A DNA stretch of 64,000 bases, taken from positions 84,623,521 through 84,687,520 of the forward strand of contig OY744605.1 of assembly GCA_963556255.1 (NCBI GenBank), given 5' to 3'. The number at the start of each line of letters is the position of its first letter. Positions within the stretch are counted from its first letter, which is position 1. This document shows positions 21,140 to 32,666 of the stretch, piece after piece. Both the position numbers and the translations under genes were made by a program. A model generated the notes under the pieces. That model saw nothing but the letters and a program-made list of their open reading frames with translations, did not search any database and had not been told where the DNA came from. This stretch comes from Allolobophora icterica. Lineage: Eukaryota > Annelida > Clitellata > Crassiclitellata > Lumbricidae.

Positions 21140-21809
21140 GTGACATCATTCGATAATTGTTCGATATTTGTCCTCAAATGGTACAATTCTTTCGTCGAAT
21201 TTCGATTTTAACTTCTTCGGCATATATGTCGAACACTCATTTTTAGCTTGACCCTTCAGCCGGCAATCGATTCGAATTTTATCGGCGTGCTTGCAGTAAA
21301 TTTTGTCCACAGTCCGACTTTTTTCTATTTCGACTACATCGACATCAAACGAGTCGCCTAATTTCCATGACAGATACGTGCTCAACTGTACATCATTATT
21401 CGACTTGCTCAACTTCGCCGAAATTGTTGTTTAAATAATTTACGAAATTGGTGATGTTACGAATGATGTCACGCGGTGTGAGGTGTCGACCGTCTTGTTA
21501 TGGCCAATCGTATTGCGCGAAATTGGAGTGATTAGTCAGCAGTAATTAGGACAGGTCACGGCACACATTCACCCGCTGCCGCAAGTAAGTAAATTAAAGT
21601 AATCTCAATTAGGTAAATAAATAATGGTCTGGCTCCAGGTTCGTCTATCGTCTTGAAGTCTAACTCAAACTCAGCGAGCGACGACCGACTGTCACCGACG
21701 TTGAGAAGTCTTCGGCTAGGCGAGCGGTAAATCGCTCGCCGGTACCTTTAATTGCTAGGTGAGCGACCAAGAAGAGCGATCGATCGCTCGCCTTAAATCA
21801 GACGCTCTG
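21140..21809 (-). mobile_element. Decayed hAT-type transposon, copy 2, with zinc-finger-like ORF
   Basis: The reverse complement matches 8441-8840 and 9273-9450. The terminal sequence AGAGCGTCTGATTTAAGGCG lies at the right edge (21809). The minus ORF at 21412-21146 reads MSKSNNDVQLSTYLSWKLGD and then CRLKGQAKNECSTY; it loses similarity to copy 1 after that. There is no catalytic domain, and the other end is not found. This copy lacks the insert present in copy 1. Confidence 0.75.
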
Positions 21810-22039
21810 GTTTACATACCAGAAATCATCTACTCCAAATCGACTTTCCAAGTGAACCCAACACGTTTCCAAGATAGGCTACGCAACGGTAGCTTCAAAG
21901 ATGACGTCATTGGAGCAACAATAGCAGTCTTTAGTTATCAAATACACGTACGTCATCAGCAATCTCGTTTATACGCGAAGAGAGTAAGCAGGCGTATACT
22001 GAATGAGGTTCAATCATAATTATAGGGTGTTCCACGTCT

Positions 22040-22325
22040 CAGCTCCTCTTACTCAACCAGGTCTTCTTACTTTCTCAAACTGACTGTTTCATGGACAAGG
22101 ACGCGCATTTCTGTTGCTGGCCCTACACTTAGGAACTAATTATGCTGTTTTCTTTCATATGTAGGCCCCATACCTTATTTAAAACCCCATCTGTTTAAAC
22201 TCTTTAATTGACTGTTATCTGATTTATTTTCATTTGCAATTAATCTCTCTCTTGTTATTGTGTAATCCTGTCGCGTTTGTGTCGGAATTTTTGCAATAAA
22301 CGAATATTGATTGATTGATTGATTC
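22040..22325 (+). mobile_element. LINE/SINE 3' tail ending in (GATT)n
   Basis: Carries AACCCCATCTGTTTAAACTC and ends GAATATTGATTGATTGATTG. This is the 3' end arrangement of a reverse-transcribed element. No complete protein motif was readable. Confidence 0.5.
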
Positions 22326-22540
22326 CGGCAAAAGTTCGCTCTGCAGGATGTTCAGGCTTTCAGATCTGAACTAAAAATTTCCATCTTTTCCTGGACGCAT
22401 TTCCTCCATAGGCTGTTACCGTGTTGTCTTCTACAACTCCCTTAATCTTGGCTTTCGACCGGACTCATAATTATTGGACTTTGGCTGCACAACGATTTTG
22501 AATAGAGACAATGGACGGATGCCTTGATAATAATGACAAT

Positions 22541-22731
22541 CATAGGCGTAATTTGTGGGTGGGGTACCCCTACCCCACTTTTTGGAATGCGGGGCACGGT
22601 AACTCCCACTTTCTGAACAATGCCAATCAATATTTTACAATTGTGCCTTCCCAGAGATTGCAGTCTCCGCCTTGCTTCGTGTTTGTAAGAAACTGGTACC
22701 CCCCACTTTTAAGACCAAAGTTACGCCCTCG
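22541..22731. mobile_element. Short non-autonomous transposon (191 bp), 8-bp TSD
   Basis: The ends CATAGGCGTAATTTG and CAAAGTTACGCCCTCG are inverted with few mismatches. Exact duplications ATGACAAT flank it (22533-22540, 22732-22739). The interior has GGGGTACCCCTACCCCAC and its partial inverse GGTACCCCCCAC. Confidence 0.92.
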
Positions 22732-22739
22732 ATGACAAT

Positions 22740-24625
22740 AGCGCTATAGTTCTTATATTAGACTGTGGCGGTTGCCTTGGCGATAGCAGCATATGGATCA
22801 AGGAAGGAATACAATGGATCTCAGAATTAGGAAGCTGAAAAACAGACGCAACCCATGACTCACAGGAGACCTCCTACCTGTTCCAGACGACTTTATGTCT
22901 GTTCAGTGAAGGAACGTCACCTGCCTCTCCAGGACATTACCATCACACTCTGAGCCCTTCTTAGATCGTGCTTCAGACAATGATAATGTCAAAAATACAT
23001 GCAGTCCAATAACAACAGTAATAACTGATAGTCTTTTAGTTATATAAATTTGTACCTTATCAATCTTCCTATAAAACAACAATAGTTATTTAACAGAAAC
23101 TTTATTTTTAAGTTTAGCATGAAGTCAACACATACGCAACTTGTACACAATGGTCAGTTTCTTTTCGATTCTAATTACAAACTTCAAAACCGACAGCGAC
23201 AGTTATGCCAAGCAAAAGTTCGCATTCCAAGCACAAGTCAATACGATGCGCCGATAAACTAACGCAGTTTCCACCTGCAGTCGGTACCTCCATAATCGCA
23301 CTGCGCTGGTTCCTGTACACAAACACTAATTTCTTCCTTTAGGCAACTATTTGCTAAACTGCACCAAAGAAATTTTTAACTTCTATCGCGCCAAAGTCTA
23401 ATGCATCAACCCACGGAATAACGACTCAAAGCGTCGCTGAGTGGCGCCACTTAAATCATCCTAACAAACAAGATAAAAGAACTACTCATAGATTAGGTTA
23501 ACTTCTATTGCGCCGCTATCTAATGCACAAGGCATCAACCGATGGTGCACCAGAACCAAGCCATAATCAGGTCAATAATATCCAGAAGATTAGTCCAATA
23601 TGACACACACTAAATCCATAAAGGCTAAATCGGATGTTACAGAATTTTGGTGCAAAATTAATGTGAAAATAACTTCTTCAATACGAAAAAGACTGCATTT
23701 GATAATGCCCTCCTTCAAACGTTCAGAAGTGCACACATGACCATAAGACAGAACATTGATAATGCTGAGCAATTTTGAGTAGAGAACTTCCTCAAAGTCC
23801 CTACATTGTAACTGAGACAGTGGCGGCTCGAACTCACAACACCAGAACAACGATATGAATTAATATCTGGAAAAGACAGCCATAAAAGTAGTCTCAGAGG
23901 CATCAACTTCCTAGGAATAGACACTGCTGCCAATAGCCAGACATTTCGTGTTTTCAACTACTTACACAAAAAATGTCTGAAAGGAGAAAACAATGAGTGT
24001 GATGTTACATCAGCTTGTTCCCGTGACTCAACTAACTGCAAAGTGCCTGAACTAAGCAGTTACATTACAAGGATGTTACAGTTACAGCGTCTAGTTAGAG
24101 GTGATTTCAGAAGTTGAAAACCGGCTTCAGTTAATTTGCGGGTTTTCGCAAACAAGTCTCAAGTAGAAACTGCAAACTGTTAAAACCCGTAAAAGCGTCA
24201 AACTGGCTAAAACCATTAGAAACCAGTCACAACCAGAACCAAATGTAGTTACAAATTTAAATAGCGTCACTTTCCAGAGCGAATCGTCGATGGTGCTCCA
24301 GACTTAACTCGATGAAACCACGGTCACACAGAACGATCTTTCAGCGCTTGCAAAAAAGAGGCTAAGACAGGCCAAGATTCTAAGGCAACTTATTCCAGGA
24401 AGATGGGCCGACAACAGTAAAACTTCTGTGCTGGAACGAGCCCAAGCCGGAAAAACTGAGTAGCTGTCAGTTGAAATTTCCCTATAAAATCCTAGCAGTC
24501 ATTAAAATCATGCAAGATGTTTCCACCCAGCGACTCATATGTAACAGGCGGACCATCACAGGTGAATAGAAAAAGTCTGGAAAACTGTGAGATCGTGACA
24601 TGGTTTGACTCAATCGCTTTCTGTG
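22740..24625. other. Stretch downstream of EIF2B3, possible 3' untranslated region and old repeats
   Basis: No gene is seen. It contains SINE E fragments on the minus strand (23380-23420, 23490-23590). On the minus strand an AATAAA (complement of TTTATT at 23101-23106) could end the EIF2B3 transcript about 1.5 kb past the stop codon, but this is a guess from one hexamer. Confidence 0.4.
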
Positions 24626-24630
24626 ATGCT

Positions 24631-27600
24631 TCAGATTTCCATCATCTGGTTGGCATCCATGAGAACCTCGTTTGCATATTTACCTGGAAATTCAAGACAG
24701 AAAAAAAAATTATTTTATTATAAATCTATAGTTACAAGAAACTATTTTATCATTATTATAGTTGTAAGCGTGTAATTGTAGTCCTGTAATTGTAATCATG
24801 CTCATGTGACCGTAATCAAGTAATTACAATCCCGTAATTGTAAAGAGCAGATCACAGGAGAGTCAACTGATTGATTGGAGGTCTTACCCGTGGCCACGGT
24901 TTGTCCGGATCCAACAATGCAGTCCTTAAGTTCCACTTTCTCCGAGATCTGTGCATTTGCTCCAATCACGCAGCTGCTCAACACAGCCCTAACAATGCCA
25001 AAAACACACAATTTAGTAAAATAACTGTTAAAACAGTAAAATATCTTTTTTTACAACAGTAACGTAACTTTACAACACGAACGTAACTTTTTACAACAGT
25101 TAAAATTTTACAACAGTAATGTAACTGTTTACAAAAGTTACATAACTTTTTAATGAGACAAAGTCGTAACGTTACCATAAGGTTCGTTTCTCTTGTAGGT
25201 ATTTTAAAAACTATTTTTACGTTTTTAACAAATCATCCAAGACACAGTTCTAGAGAGAGATAAAGCAGATCACACCGGCTACCATAGGACACAGTAGCCA
25301 ATTTGTTAGAGCGCTTGCCTTGTAACACGAACACTATGGGTTCTAGCCTCCTCCCCTGATACAGTAACTGGGTAGGGACCTTGAGCAAGTCCTTCACTCA
25401 CAAATTGATCAGTGCCATCGATTGACTGGTGCTTAATAAATGCTAAGTAATAAAAAGCTGAAACAACAGAGTTCTACATTTAGTGCCAAAAAACACTAAT
25501 CTCATGACTTCTACTTCAAGTAATTGAAATTGTAGTTGAGTACTTGTAGTTGTAATTATGCAATAGTAGTTGCAATCGAAAAACTGCAGTTGTAATCAAG
25601 TAATTGTAGTTGTAATCAAGTACTCGTACTTGTAATCAAGTAACTGTAGTTGTAATCTACTTCACACAACATTATTTTCTAACATATTTATAAGATTTTG
25701 GATTTGTAGATGCTGACCCGCTGTCGATTGTGACATGGTCCATGACGATACTGTTTGTTATCTTGACGTGTTCCTTGATGTTACAGTGGTCACCAATGAC
25801 GGACGACTTGATGACAGCCTTCTCACCCGTTGTTACGCTCTCACCAACAAGACTTTCAGTAGTTGTCTGAAACACAATCGACACAACCAATCAAAGAATT
25901 AGTCAATCACTTGCCCAATTGATAATTCACTCAATCCATGAAGCACTCCATCCATAAATCACTAAATCCCTATCATTAAAAGCATAAATCATTTAATCCA
26001 TAAATGACTCAATTTAAAAACCATTCAATCCACAAATCACTAAATCTACAAATCACTCAATTAATAAATCACTAAATCCATAAATCATGCAATCCGTAAA
26101 TGACTCAATTAAAATACAATTCATCCATAAATCACTCAATCCATAGATCACCAAAATCCACAGATCATTCACTCCATAAATGGAAGTTAAGTAGCATGGC
26201 AGATACTGGTCGACCAGATGCTAATAGGTGATTATAAGCAAGAACAGCTTCTCAGCCTCTCTTAACCTTTTTTCCACAAATGCTTGATCAATCTTGGTTT
26301 CATTGTGTTAGGTTGAGAGTGCCTCTAATGAGGTCTTTCTCAAAGTGGTGCTATATAAATCTGCAATTACCATTACCAAGAGTAACAACAAATACCACTA
26401 ACCTGTTGTCCAGGTCTTGAGATGGCTTTGGCTGCATTTTCAGCTGCAATTTTCTTTGCAACCTGCACATATTAAGGGCTCAAAATCAGGAAGTTGTCCA
26501 TAACTGAACTCAGGCATGTACTGGCCCAGTTAGCTACATCGGGAAGAGCGTAGGCCGAGTCTCACGTGCCTCTGTGTTAAAGAGCAAGCAGATCACGGTT
26601 CGCCTCCCAAAGGTGGCCCTTATTTCAGAGATTAAACATCGGGCTAGCGCTGTCCGTACACAGGGACCTTAAATGGCATTGCTCCCAGTCAAACGGGCAG
26701 CGGTGAAGGATCTCACTCAAACAATTCACTGAAAAAAGTAAACAGGGCCGAGACCAAATGGTCGCTACAGAAAAACGTTTATATCTACATTTAGATACTC
26801 TCAGTGGGTGCTACATAAATGTGTCTACAATTACGCTTGAATCTCCTATATAACGTATTATCCGTCCTCTGCAAAACATAAGATTACGAATTTGATCGAA
26901 ACAATTAGCGCTAACACTTTAACAACAAGCTGCATTGGTTTCCCAGTCGCTTTTAGTACACTCTAATCAAGGAAAGCATTAAACTAGCACGATAAAGGAC
27001 TGTTACAAAAGATTACGGTTAGATAAATTGGAGGAGGGTTAAACCAGTAGGCCGCTAACAGTCCTTCGCAAAAAGATTAGGATCAGGATTAGATCCGATA
27101 ACCTAGATTAGATAAGCACTAGATCATATTAGGATGAAATTAGATCACACCATCATTAGATTATAGTAGGATTACATTACGTTAGCGTTAGTTACTAACA
27201 TGATTTGACTCTGTATTCGTTAGCTCGTATTAGGATTTGATCAGCATTAGATCATGCTATGTTTAACTGATTGTTAGATCATATTAGGATTGGATAGATT
27301 AGAACTAGATTAGCACTGGATCATCGATTAGATTACCTGTCTATTTGCTTCACAGTAGGTGACTAGGGTGTTTGCCCTGATGCAAAGTCCTTCGTTCACG
27401 ATGTGAGCATAACATTTGGCAAAGACCTTTTCAGGGTTGCTCGGTGGGTTGTTGGCAATTGGTGCCTCATCGAATTGGTATTTAAGATCGAAATCTAGAT
27501 CGAATCAAACAGAACATAGAAGAAACCGATGTCAGATAAAAATGATCTCAAATGATCAACTAATTCACTGATTGATCGATAAATTTATTCACTGACAGAT

Positions 27601-30033
27601 CCATACATTTATCCACAATTTATTAATAAATGTATTCACTGAGCGATCAAAATATGCACTTATTTGCTAATCAATAAATACATTTATTCACCAATTGATC
27701 GATACATTTATTCACCGACTGATGAATACATTTAATCACTGATCGATCAATACATTTAATCACGGATCGATCAATACAAATATTCACTGACAAACAATTC
27801 AATGGGAAGCTGCTGGATTTTTTTGACACAGAGCTGTGATTTTTTTCACCTGGTATAGAATGAATCCTCAGGAAAAACTCATTAGAAGGAGAAAATAATG
27901 GATCTCTAGAGATCATGCCTCATCCCAGTTTCCACAGTCATCCAGAAATGGTACAGTCATCCCACAATAACAGAATATGTCACAAAATATTTCTTAACTA
28001 CCGTCGTCCGGGTCAACCGTGTTCGGCAGCAGTTTCTTCTTGAGTAGCTTTGGAATAAGCTCCGCCTTGATCATGTTGATTGATCTGTAATTCAGACGAC
28101 AAACAAGCGATCGCGTAAAGTAATGTAAGTAGTTTGAGGTAACGTCATATGTAACATTTATTTAAACTTTAATTTATTCACTGCAGGTGCTCAATAGTGT
28201 AGTGGTTAGCCTGCTGGACTGTCAATCGAGAGGTTACCAGTTCAAATCCCCACCCGAGCAGATATTTGGTTCAAGACTTCTGCTCCACCTGTGCCCCCTA
28301 GCTGACTCAGCTATAACGAATAGTGAATACATGACCGTACACTTTCGGTGGAAAGATGATATGTAGAGTGAGAAGACTGGCCAGCTGCTCTCATATGCTG
28401 AGGCTAAGAAAATGAAGTCGCTGAATGAATCTCAGTCCTGGAGGGAATAGAACCCCTGACCTCTTGGTTGACAGTCCAGCATGCTTACCACTACACTATC
28501 AAGCACCCCTTGATTAGAAGATTAGAATACAAATTAGACCAGAACATCAAATCATAAAATACACGATTAGATTATAAATAACAACAATAAGATCACATTA
28601 CAAATAAGAAGAGTTGAATAGAAGATTTACATTATTAAATAAGAAGATTTGATTAGAAGATTAGAAAATAAATTACAGTAAGTCGCTTGAAGAGGCGCTA
28701 AATAAATTTCCAGAATGAAAACCAATTAGACAACATCAGATTGGAAGATTAAAGTAGACGATTAGATTAGATCACTGACTGACCTGTCTTCAACAAGGAC
28801 ATCGAGTAAGGATCTCTTCATCAGGTAGAGGTGGGCATCCATCAGTCGCGAGTTGATTATAAAATGAGGATTCCTGACAGAACAGCAACAGATAGGCAGG
28901 CGGTTGACAGTTTGGAGAAACACAAATGGATAACCATTTAAACAGCATTTAAACGAGCACCCCTGCCAACCTTCAAACACTACGCCCTCTAGATTCCACC
29001 ACGCAGTCTGTTTGTACAATAATAATAATCATATTTGACAGACAGAAGGAAAAAGACAAAGAATACAGCAGATCATTCATTCATTCATTCATTCAAACAT
29101 TTAATATAGCGCACCTTCAAGAAACCTACTCAGAAGCGCTCGGATCAGACAGACAGGCAGACACAATGACATTACAGAAACAGAAAAAAAACAGACATAG
29201 AGAGATACACAGAAGACAAACTTATTGTAAACATTACAAATCGTGACTCTAAACAAAAACTACTTACTCACTTTCTTATTTGCTCGCTTACTTATGTACT
29301 CACTTTCATTTTCTTTCTTACTCAACATACTTACTTTCTTACTTGCTCGCTTACCTGTTCATTTACTTTCTCGCTCACTTACTTGCTTTCTTACTTATGC
29401 ACTTCATTACTCGCTATACTCATTTTACTTAATACTTTACTCTTTTACTTACTTGCTTATTAACTTTCTTACTTGCTCACTTAAGTACTCTTTCACTTTC
29501 ATGCGAAAGTATATACCTTCATATTACGACTAGATTGATTTAAGATCAAGTAGATGATGTACGGTATCTATGTGGAAATATTGAAAGATGAACCGACTTG
29601 CCTTCGACAGACGTTCCGCCCGACACTGACGGTGTCGGTACAGTCCGACTCGGCCTTCATGAAGACGACCTTATCCGTGTCAGGAACAATGCCAATGAAG
29701 TCTCGCTCTGACAACAAAAGAAATAACTATTTGAAATGTACTTTAATTTCTCTGGGGTGCTCAATAGCGTAGTGATTAGCGTGCTGGACTGCCAGTCGAG
29801 AGGTTGGAGGTTCAAATCCCCCAACAAGGGCCGAAATTTGGTTCGAGATTTTTGCTACCACTGCATCCCCATGCCAACTCCGCTATAATGAGCACACTGA
29901 CCATACACTGTCAGTGGAAAGATGAGACGGCGTGGGAAAGGACAGGCCACCCGCCCTCATATGCCGAAGCTAAGAAAATGAAGTTGCTATCAGTTCACAC
30001 TCAAGGTTGTCTCAAGGTTATCTTAAGGGACTG

Positions 30034-30072
<39 letters not shown>

Positions 30073-31218
30073 CTCCTCCTCCTCCTTCTTCTTCTTCCTA
30101 ATGTCTCTGCTCATCCAACATAAAAATCAACATCATACAGGCAAACTCAAGGACACCTTCAATTGGTTTCTTCTTGAAGTGGCACTGCATAAATTCTCTT
30201 AGATTTTGGCTTTCACATCGACTGATGCCTCGAGCATTATGACGCTGGCACTATAGAAGTCCTTAGATTAGATTAGACATAAATTCCTAATTACAATTAC
30301 TTAAAGATTACACAATCCAACACACAGACTTCACTCACAATATTTTTGCTCATTGCCATCAATGCTACGTCATATGGTCATGTGCACTTCTGAACTTTAA
30401 AAGGAGGGCAATATCAAATACGACTGTACTGTTTTTATTAAATGCATGATCAGAAAAAGCTCAGCGCTCACCAAGCTTGCGGTGGACCTTGGCGCATGGA
30501 ACAGGGACCTGGCTGATGTCTGGCATTCGTGTGAGAAGCATTGTAAGGTCTGCATCTTTTGTCCGGTGAACATCAGCCAAATGTTGCAGACAGACATCGG
30601 TCACCAAGTCACAGCTAACGACAAGCAAGTCAGTCTGAAAAATGCAATAATTGCTCTCACTTGTGTTAATAATAATAATAATATTATTATTTTACCCGGC
30701 GTATATATGATCCCTCAGGTGTAAGATACTAGTTAATAATGTTTAACTCTGGAGAGGTTGTCCTTGTCAAGATCTGGGAGAAAGAAAGCGCTGTGGAAGG
30801 CGACTGCGTTGAAACATTGACTTACAATGGACAGGCGCTGGAACAAATGACTGGTTTCTCTTGGGTCTCCTGAGATTTGGTTTAGGAGACATCCTAGGTC
30901 AGTGAGAAATGCCAGTCCCATGGCGTCAGATGGTCCCAAGGTTTCAAAAGGCTATGGGACAAAATGGTAGAATTGCACCAAGTGAGTGCTTTTCCTGGAC
31001 TCGGCCAATTCCACCGCCTCTCCTGCCCGAATGGAGGTTGTGGGCAGGTAAGAGACTGTGACTGAGGAGATTAGTTTAGCAGCATCTGAGAAATATTGAT
31101 GCTGTTAATTTTTCAGTGCTGTGCGGTTCGTTTTGGGATACTGTGTCTGCCACAGTAACGTCTGTGATGTTTATTATTACTATTATTATTATCATTATAT
31201 TATTATTATTATTATTAT

Positions 31219-31289
<71 letters not shown>

Positions 31290-32567
31290 TATTAGCACTG
31301 ACTTGGGTTGGGAGTGCCTCCGAAATTGTTCAATGGCGCTTTTATAAATATTCGATTACAATTACTAAACTCAGAAATTTCATCAGTAACTTTGAGGGCA
31401 TACTCTTCCTCTCCTAATTCTTCTTATAAAACCCCAAAACAAACCACACAGCACTGACAAATTTAACAGCATCAATATTTCTCTGAAGCTGCTAAACTAA
31501 TATCCTTAGTCACAACGTTTGGAAGTACAGCAGCAGAATTTCACGAACTCACCTTAATCCTCTCTTTGATGAGACGCAGGGAATCAGCCGTTCCAGATTC
31601 TTCGCTATCGGAGATGGCGATGTAATCCAGACGAATTGTGACTGGATAAATTTCCTCCAGAGCCTTTTTGACATCCTGCAGAGCAGATCTAGTCACGACT
31701 AAGATAGCACCTGCCGTCAAAAAGATCATAATAACGAACTTGTTAGGTTTTCCAATGTACAGTAAAATTTGAAGACCCTGGACAATTGCCCGGATGCCTT
31801 TCCAGGTTGTGAAAGTCACCAAAATTATTTCCAAATTTACAGGTTCAAGATTTAGAACCCGGTTTGTGGAAAAATAGCTATTACTGACAAGCACAACTTA
31901 AATTCTGGGTACCCAACAAGTGTAGTATTATAGAGTAAGGTGGTGCAAGAGTTAAACTGAAGGTTAATAGCTCAACAAATATAAAATAAAATAATAATAA
32001 CAACAACAAAAATAACAATAATAATAACAGCAGTGCTTTTTTCAGCCGGAACGCGCCGGCGTTCAGGCACCTATTTTCAGGTACTACAAAATAATTTATT
32101 TAGTTTAATAATAATAACAATAATTTAGTTACTTTAATTTAATTTCAGTGTTTTGAACTGTTTTCAGTGTTTATTGAGACCCCACCCAACCCCCAATCCC
32201 GTTTTTCTCGTTATTTTAGCCCGCCCATAATTATTCCGTTCCGGAACCTATTGTTCCGTTCCGGAACCTTTTTTTTCCAGAAAAAAGCACTGAATAACAG
32301 TAACAATAATAATAAGAAATAGTACCACATGCATAAATGCAACAGCCAAAACATAACTAGAACTTAGAATACATAGTACTTACTCGTGAATCCTGCCCTT
32401 TCCAACATGTCAACTGAATACCAGACCATTGGTCTGTTTCCAATCGGGAGCAGGGCCTTGGGTGTTCGAACAGTCAGATCGGTCATCCGTGAACCACGAC
32501 CAGCAGCCATGATGACTGCCTGAAACTCGTCCTTGTAAGGCACGAGTTCTTGAAGAAAGCCAGCCAT
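24631..32567 (-). CDS. EIF2B3: Translation initiation factor eIF2B subunit gamma, eleven coding exons
   Basis: Coding exons on the minus strand: 32567-32384, 31710-31553, 30634-30472, 29707-29602, 28873-28784, 28084-28002, 27494-27337, 26462-26403, 25866-25718, 24988-24888 and 24683-24631. The spliced frame is continuous, 434 residues (human 452). The gamma subunit belongs to the catalytic subcomplex of the eIF2 guanine-nucleotide exchange factor. Residues about 15-28 ([14 protein letters not shown]) and [11 protein letters not shown] near 105 mark the nucleotidyltransferase-like domain, then [10 protein letters not shown] and [20 protein letters not shown] and the hexapeptide repeats ([34 protein letters not shown]) form the left-handed beta-helix. 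The end [13 protein letters not shown] matches the family terminus. Intron 4 uses a GC donor. The ATG gives about 12 residues more than human; an acceptor-like TTTCAG lies just upstream. Confidence 0.98.
25285..25450 (+). mobile_element. SINE family B copy in EIF2B3 intron 9
   Basis: AATTTGTTAGAGCGCTTGCC, then GTAGGGACCTTGAGCAAGTC and CTTCACTCACAAATTGATCA, matching the family body. Confidence 0.7.
25500..25660 (+). repeat. TGTAATCAAGTAATTGTAGT minisatellite
   Basis: About eight imperfect 18-19-base units of AGTTGTAATCAAGTAATTGT in EIF2B3 intron 9, just downstream of exon 9. A related tract lies at 24770-24845 in intron 10. Confidence 0.85.
25905..26180 (+). repeat. AATCCATAAATCACTCA minisatellite in EIF2B3 intron 8
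   Basis: Degenerate tandem copies of an approximately 17-18-base unit (CACTCAATCCATAAATCA). Confidence 0.85.
26205..26395 (+). mobile_element. LINE-derived 3' tail (GGTGCTATATAAAT family)
   Basis: GAGAGTGCCTCTAATGAGG, then CTCAAAGTGGTGCTATATAA, then (ATTACC)n. This is the same tail as at 50640-50720, in EIF2B3 intron 8. Confidence 0.7.
26510..26810 (+). mobile_element. SINE family D, uninterrupted copy, in EIF2B3 intron 7
   Basis: TGGCCCAGTTAGCTACATCG, GGACCTTAAATGGCATTGCT, CCAGTCAAACGGGCAGCGG and CAATTCACTGAAAAAAGTAA are shared with the copy at 55058-56215. This copy is continuous across the position where that one carries an 848-bp insert. Confidence 0.85.
27535..27795 (+). repeat. ATTCACTGATCGATCAATAC minisatellite in EIF2B3 intron 6
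   Basis: About ten degenerate copies of an approximately 24-base unit (TTCACTGATCGATCAATACA). Confidence 0.88.
28186..28508. mobile_element. Inverted pair of family A SINEs in EIF2B3 intron 5
   Basis: A plus-strand copy (28186-28425: GTGTAGTGGTTAGCCTGCTG, then AATCGAGAGGTTACC) is followed by a minus-strand tRNA-like head (28426-28508: CCCCTGACCTCTTGGTTGAC, then CAGTCCAGCATGCTTACC). The inverted heads could pair in the pre-mRNA. Confidence 0.85.
29070..29150 (-). mobile_element. LINE/SINE tail fragment (minus) with (TTCA)n
   Basis: TCATTCATTCATTCATTCAA precedes TATAGCGCACCTTCAAG and CCTACTCAGAAGCGCTCGG, the inverse of the GGCGCTATATAAAT tail. Similar pieces are at 9530-9590, 49215-49275 and 54025-54055. 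Confidence 0.7.
29245..29515 (+). repeat. ACTTACTTGCTC-type minisatellite in EIF2B3 intron 4
   Basis: Degenerate four-base TTAC/TTGC/TTTC units fill the intron close to its 3' half. The open frame across it is low complexity. Confidence 0.8.
29755..30090 (+). mobile_element. SINE family A copy ending in (TTC)n
   Basis: GCTCAATAGCGTAGTGATTA, GCTGGACTGCCAGTCGAGAG, CACTGTCAGTGGAAAGATGA and CCGCCCTCATATGCCGAAGC, ending at GGGACTGCTC with a TCTTCTTCTT run. In EIF2B3 intron 3. Confidence 0.85.
31166..31292 (+). repeat. (TTA)n then (CAT)n compound microsatellite in EIF2B3 intron 2
   Basis: TATTATTATT units are followed by about 23 CAT units. Confidence 0.97.
32031..32292. mobile_element. Non-autonomous hAT-like transposon (CAGTGCTTTTTTC family), copy 1, 8-bp TSD
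   Basis: The ends CAGTGCTTTTTTCAG and its inverse GAAAAAAGCACTG are flanked by exact AATAACAG (32023-32030, 32293-32300). The interior has GCCGGAACGCGCCGGCG and GTTCCGTTCCGGAACC. It lies in EIF2B3 intron 1. Copy 2 in the opposite orientation is at 39845-40111. Confidence 0.95.
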
Positions 32568-32666
32568 TTTCTGAAACAAAAATATCCTAGTCAAATGTAT
32601 TTCAACATAAATGATACAGAACTTTATAACTGTAAAGAACATGAGCATGCATTTATGTATATAAGC

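Noticed and set aside
28200..28262. tRNA-Asp gene
   Set aside because: The head resembles tRNA-Asp but lacks a pairing acceptor stem and is repeated with the same body at other sites; it is a SINE.
31121..31417. Serine-rich frame
   Set aside because: Produced by the (CAT)n microsatellite in EIF2B3 intron 2.
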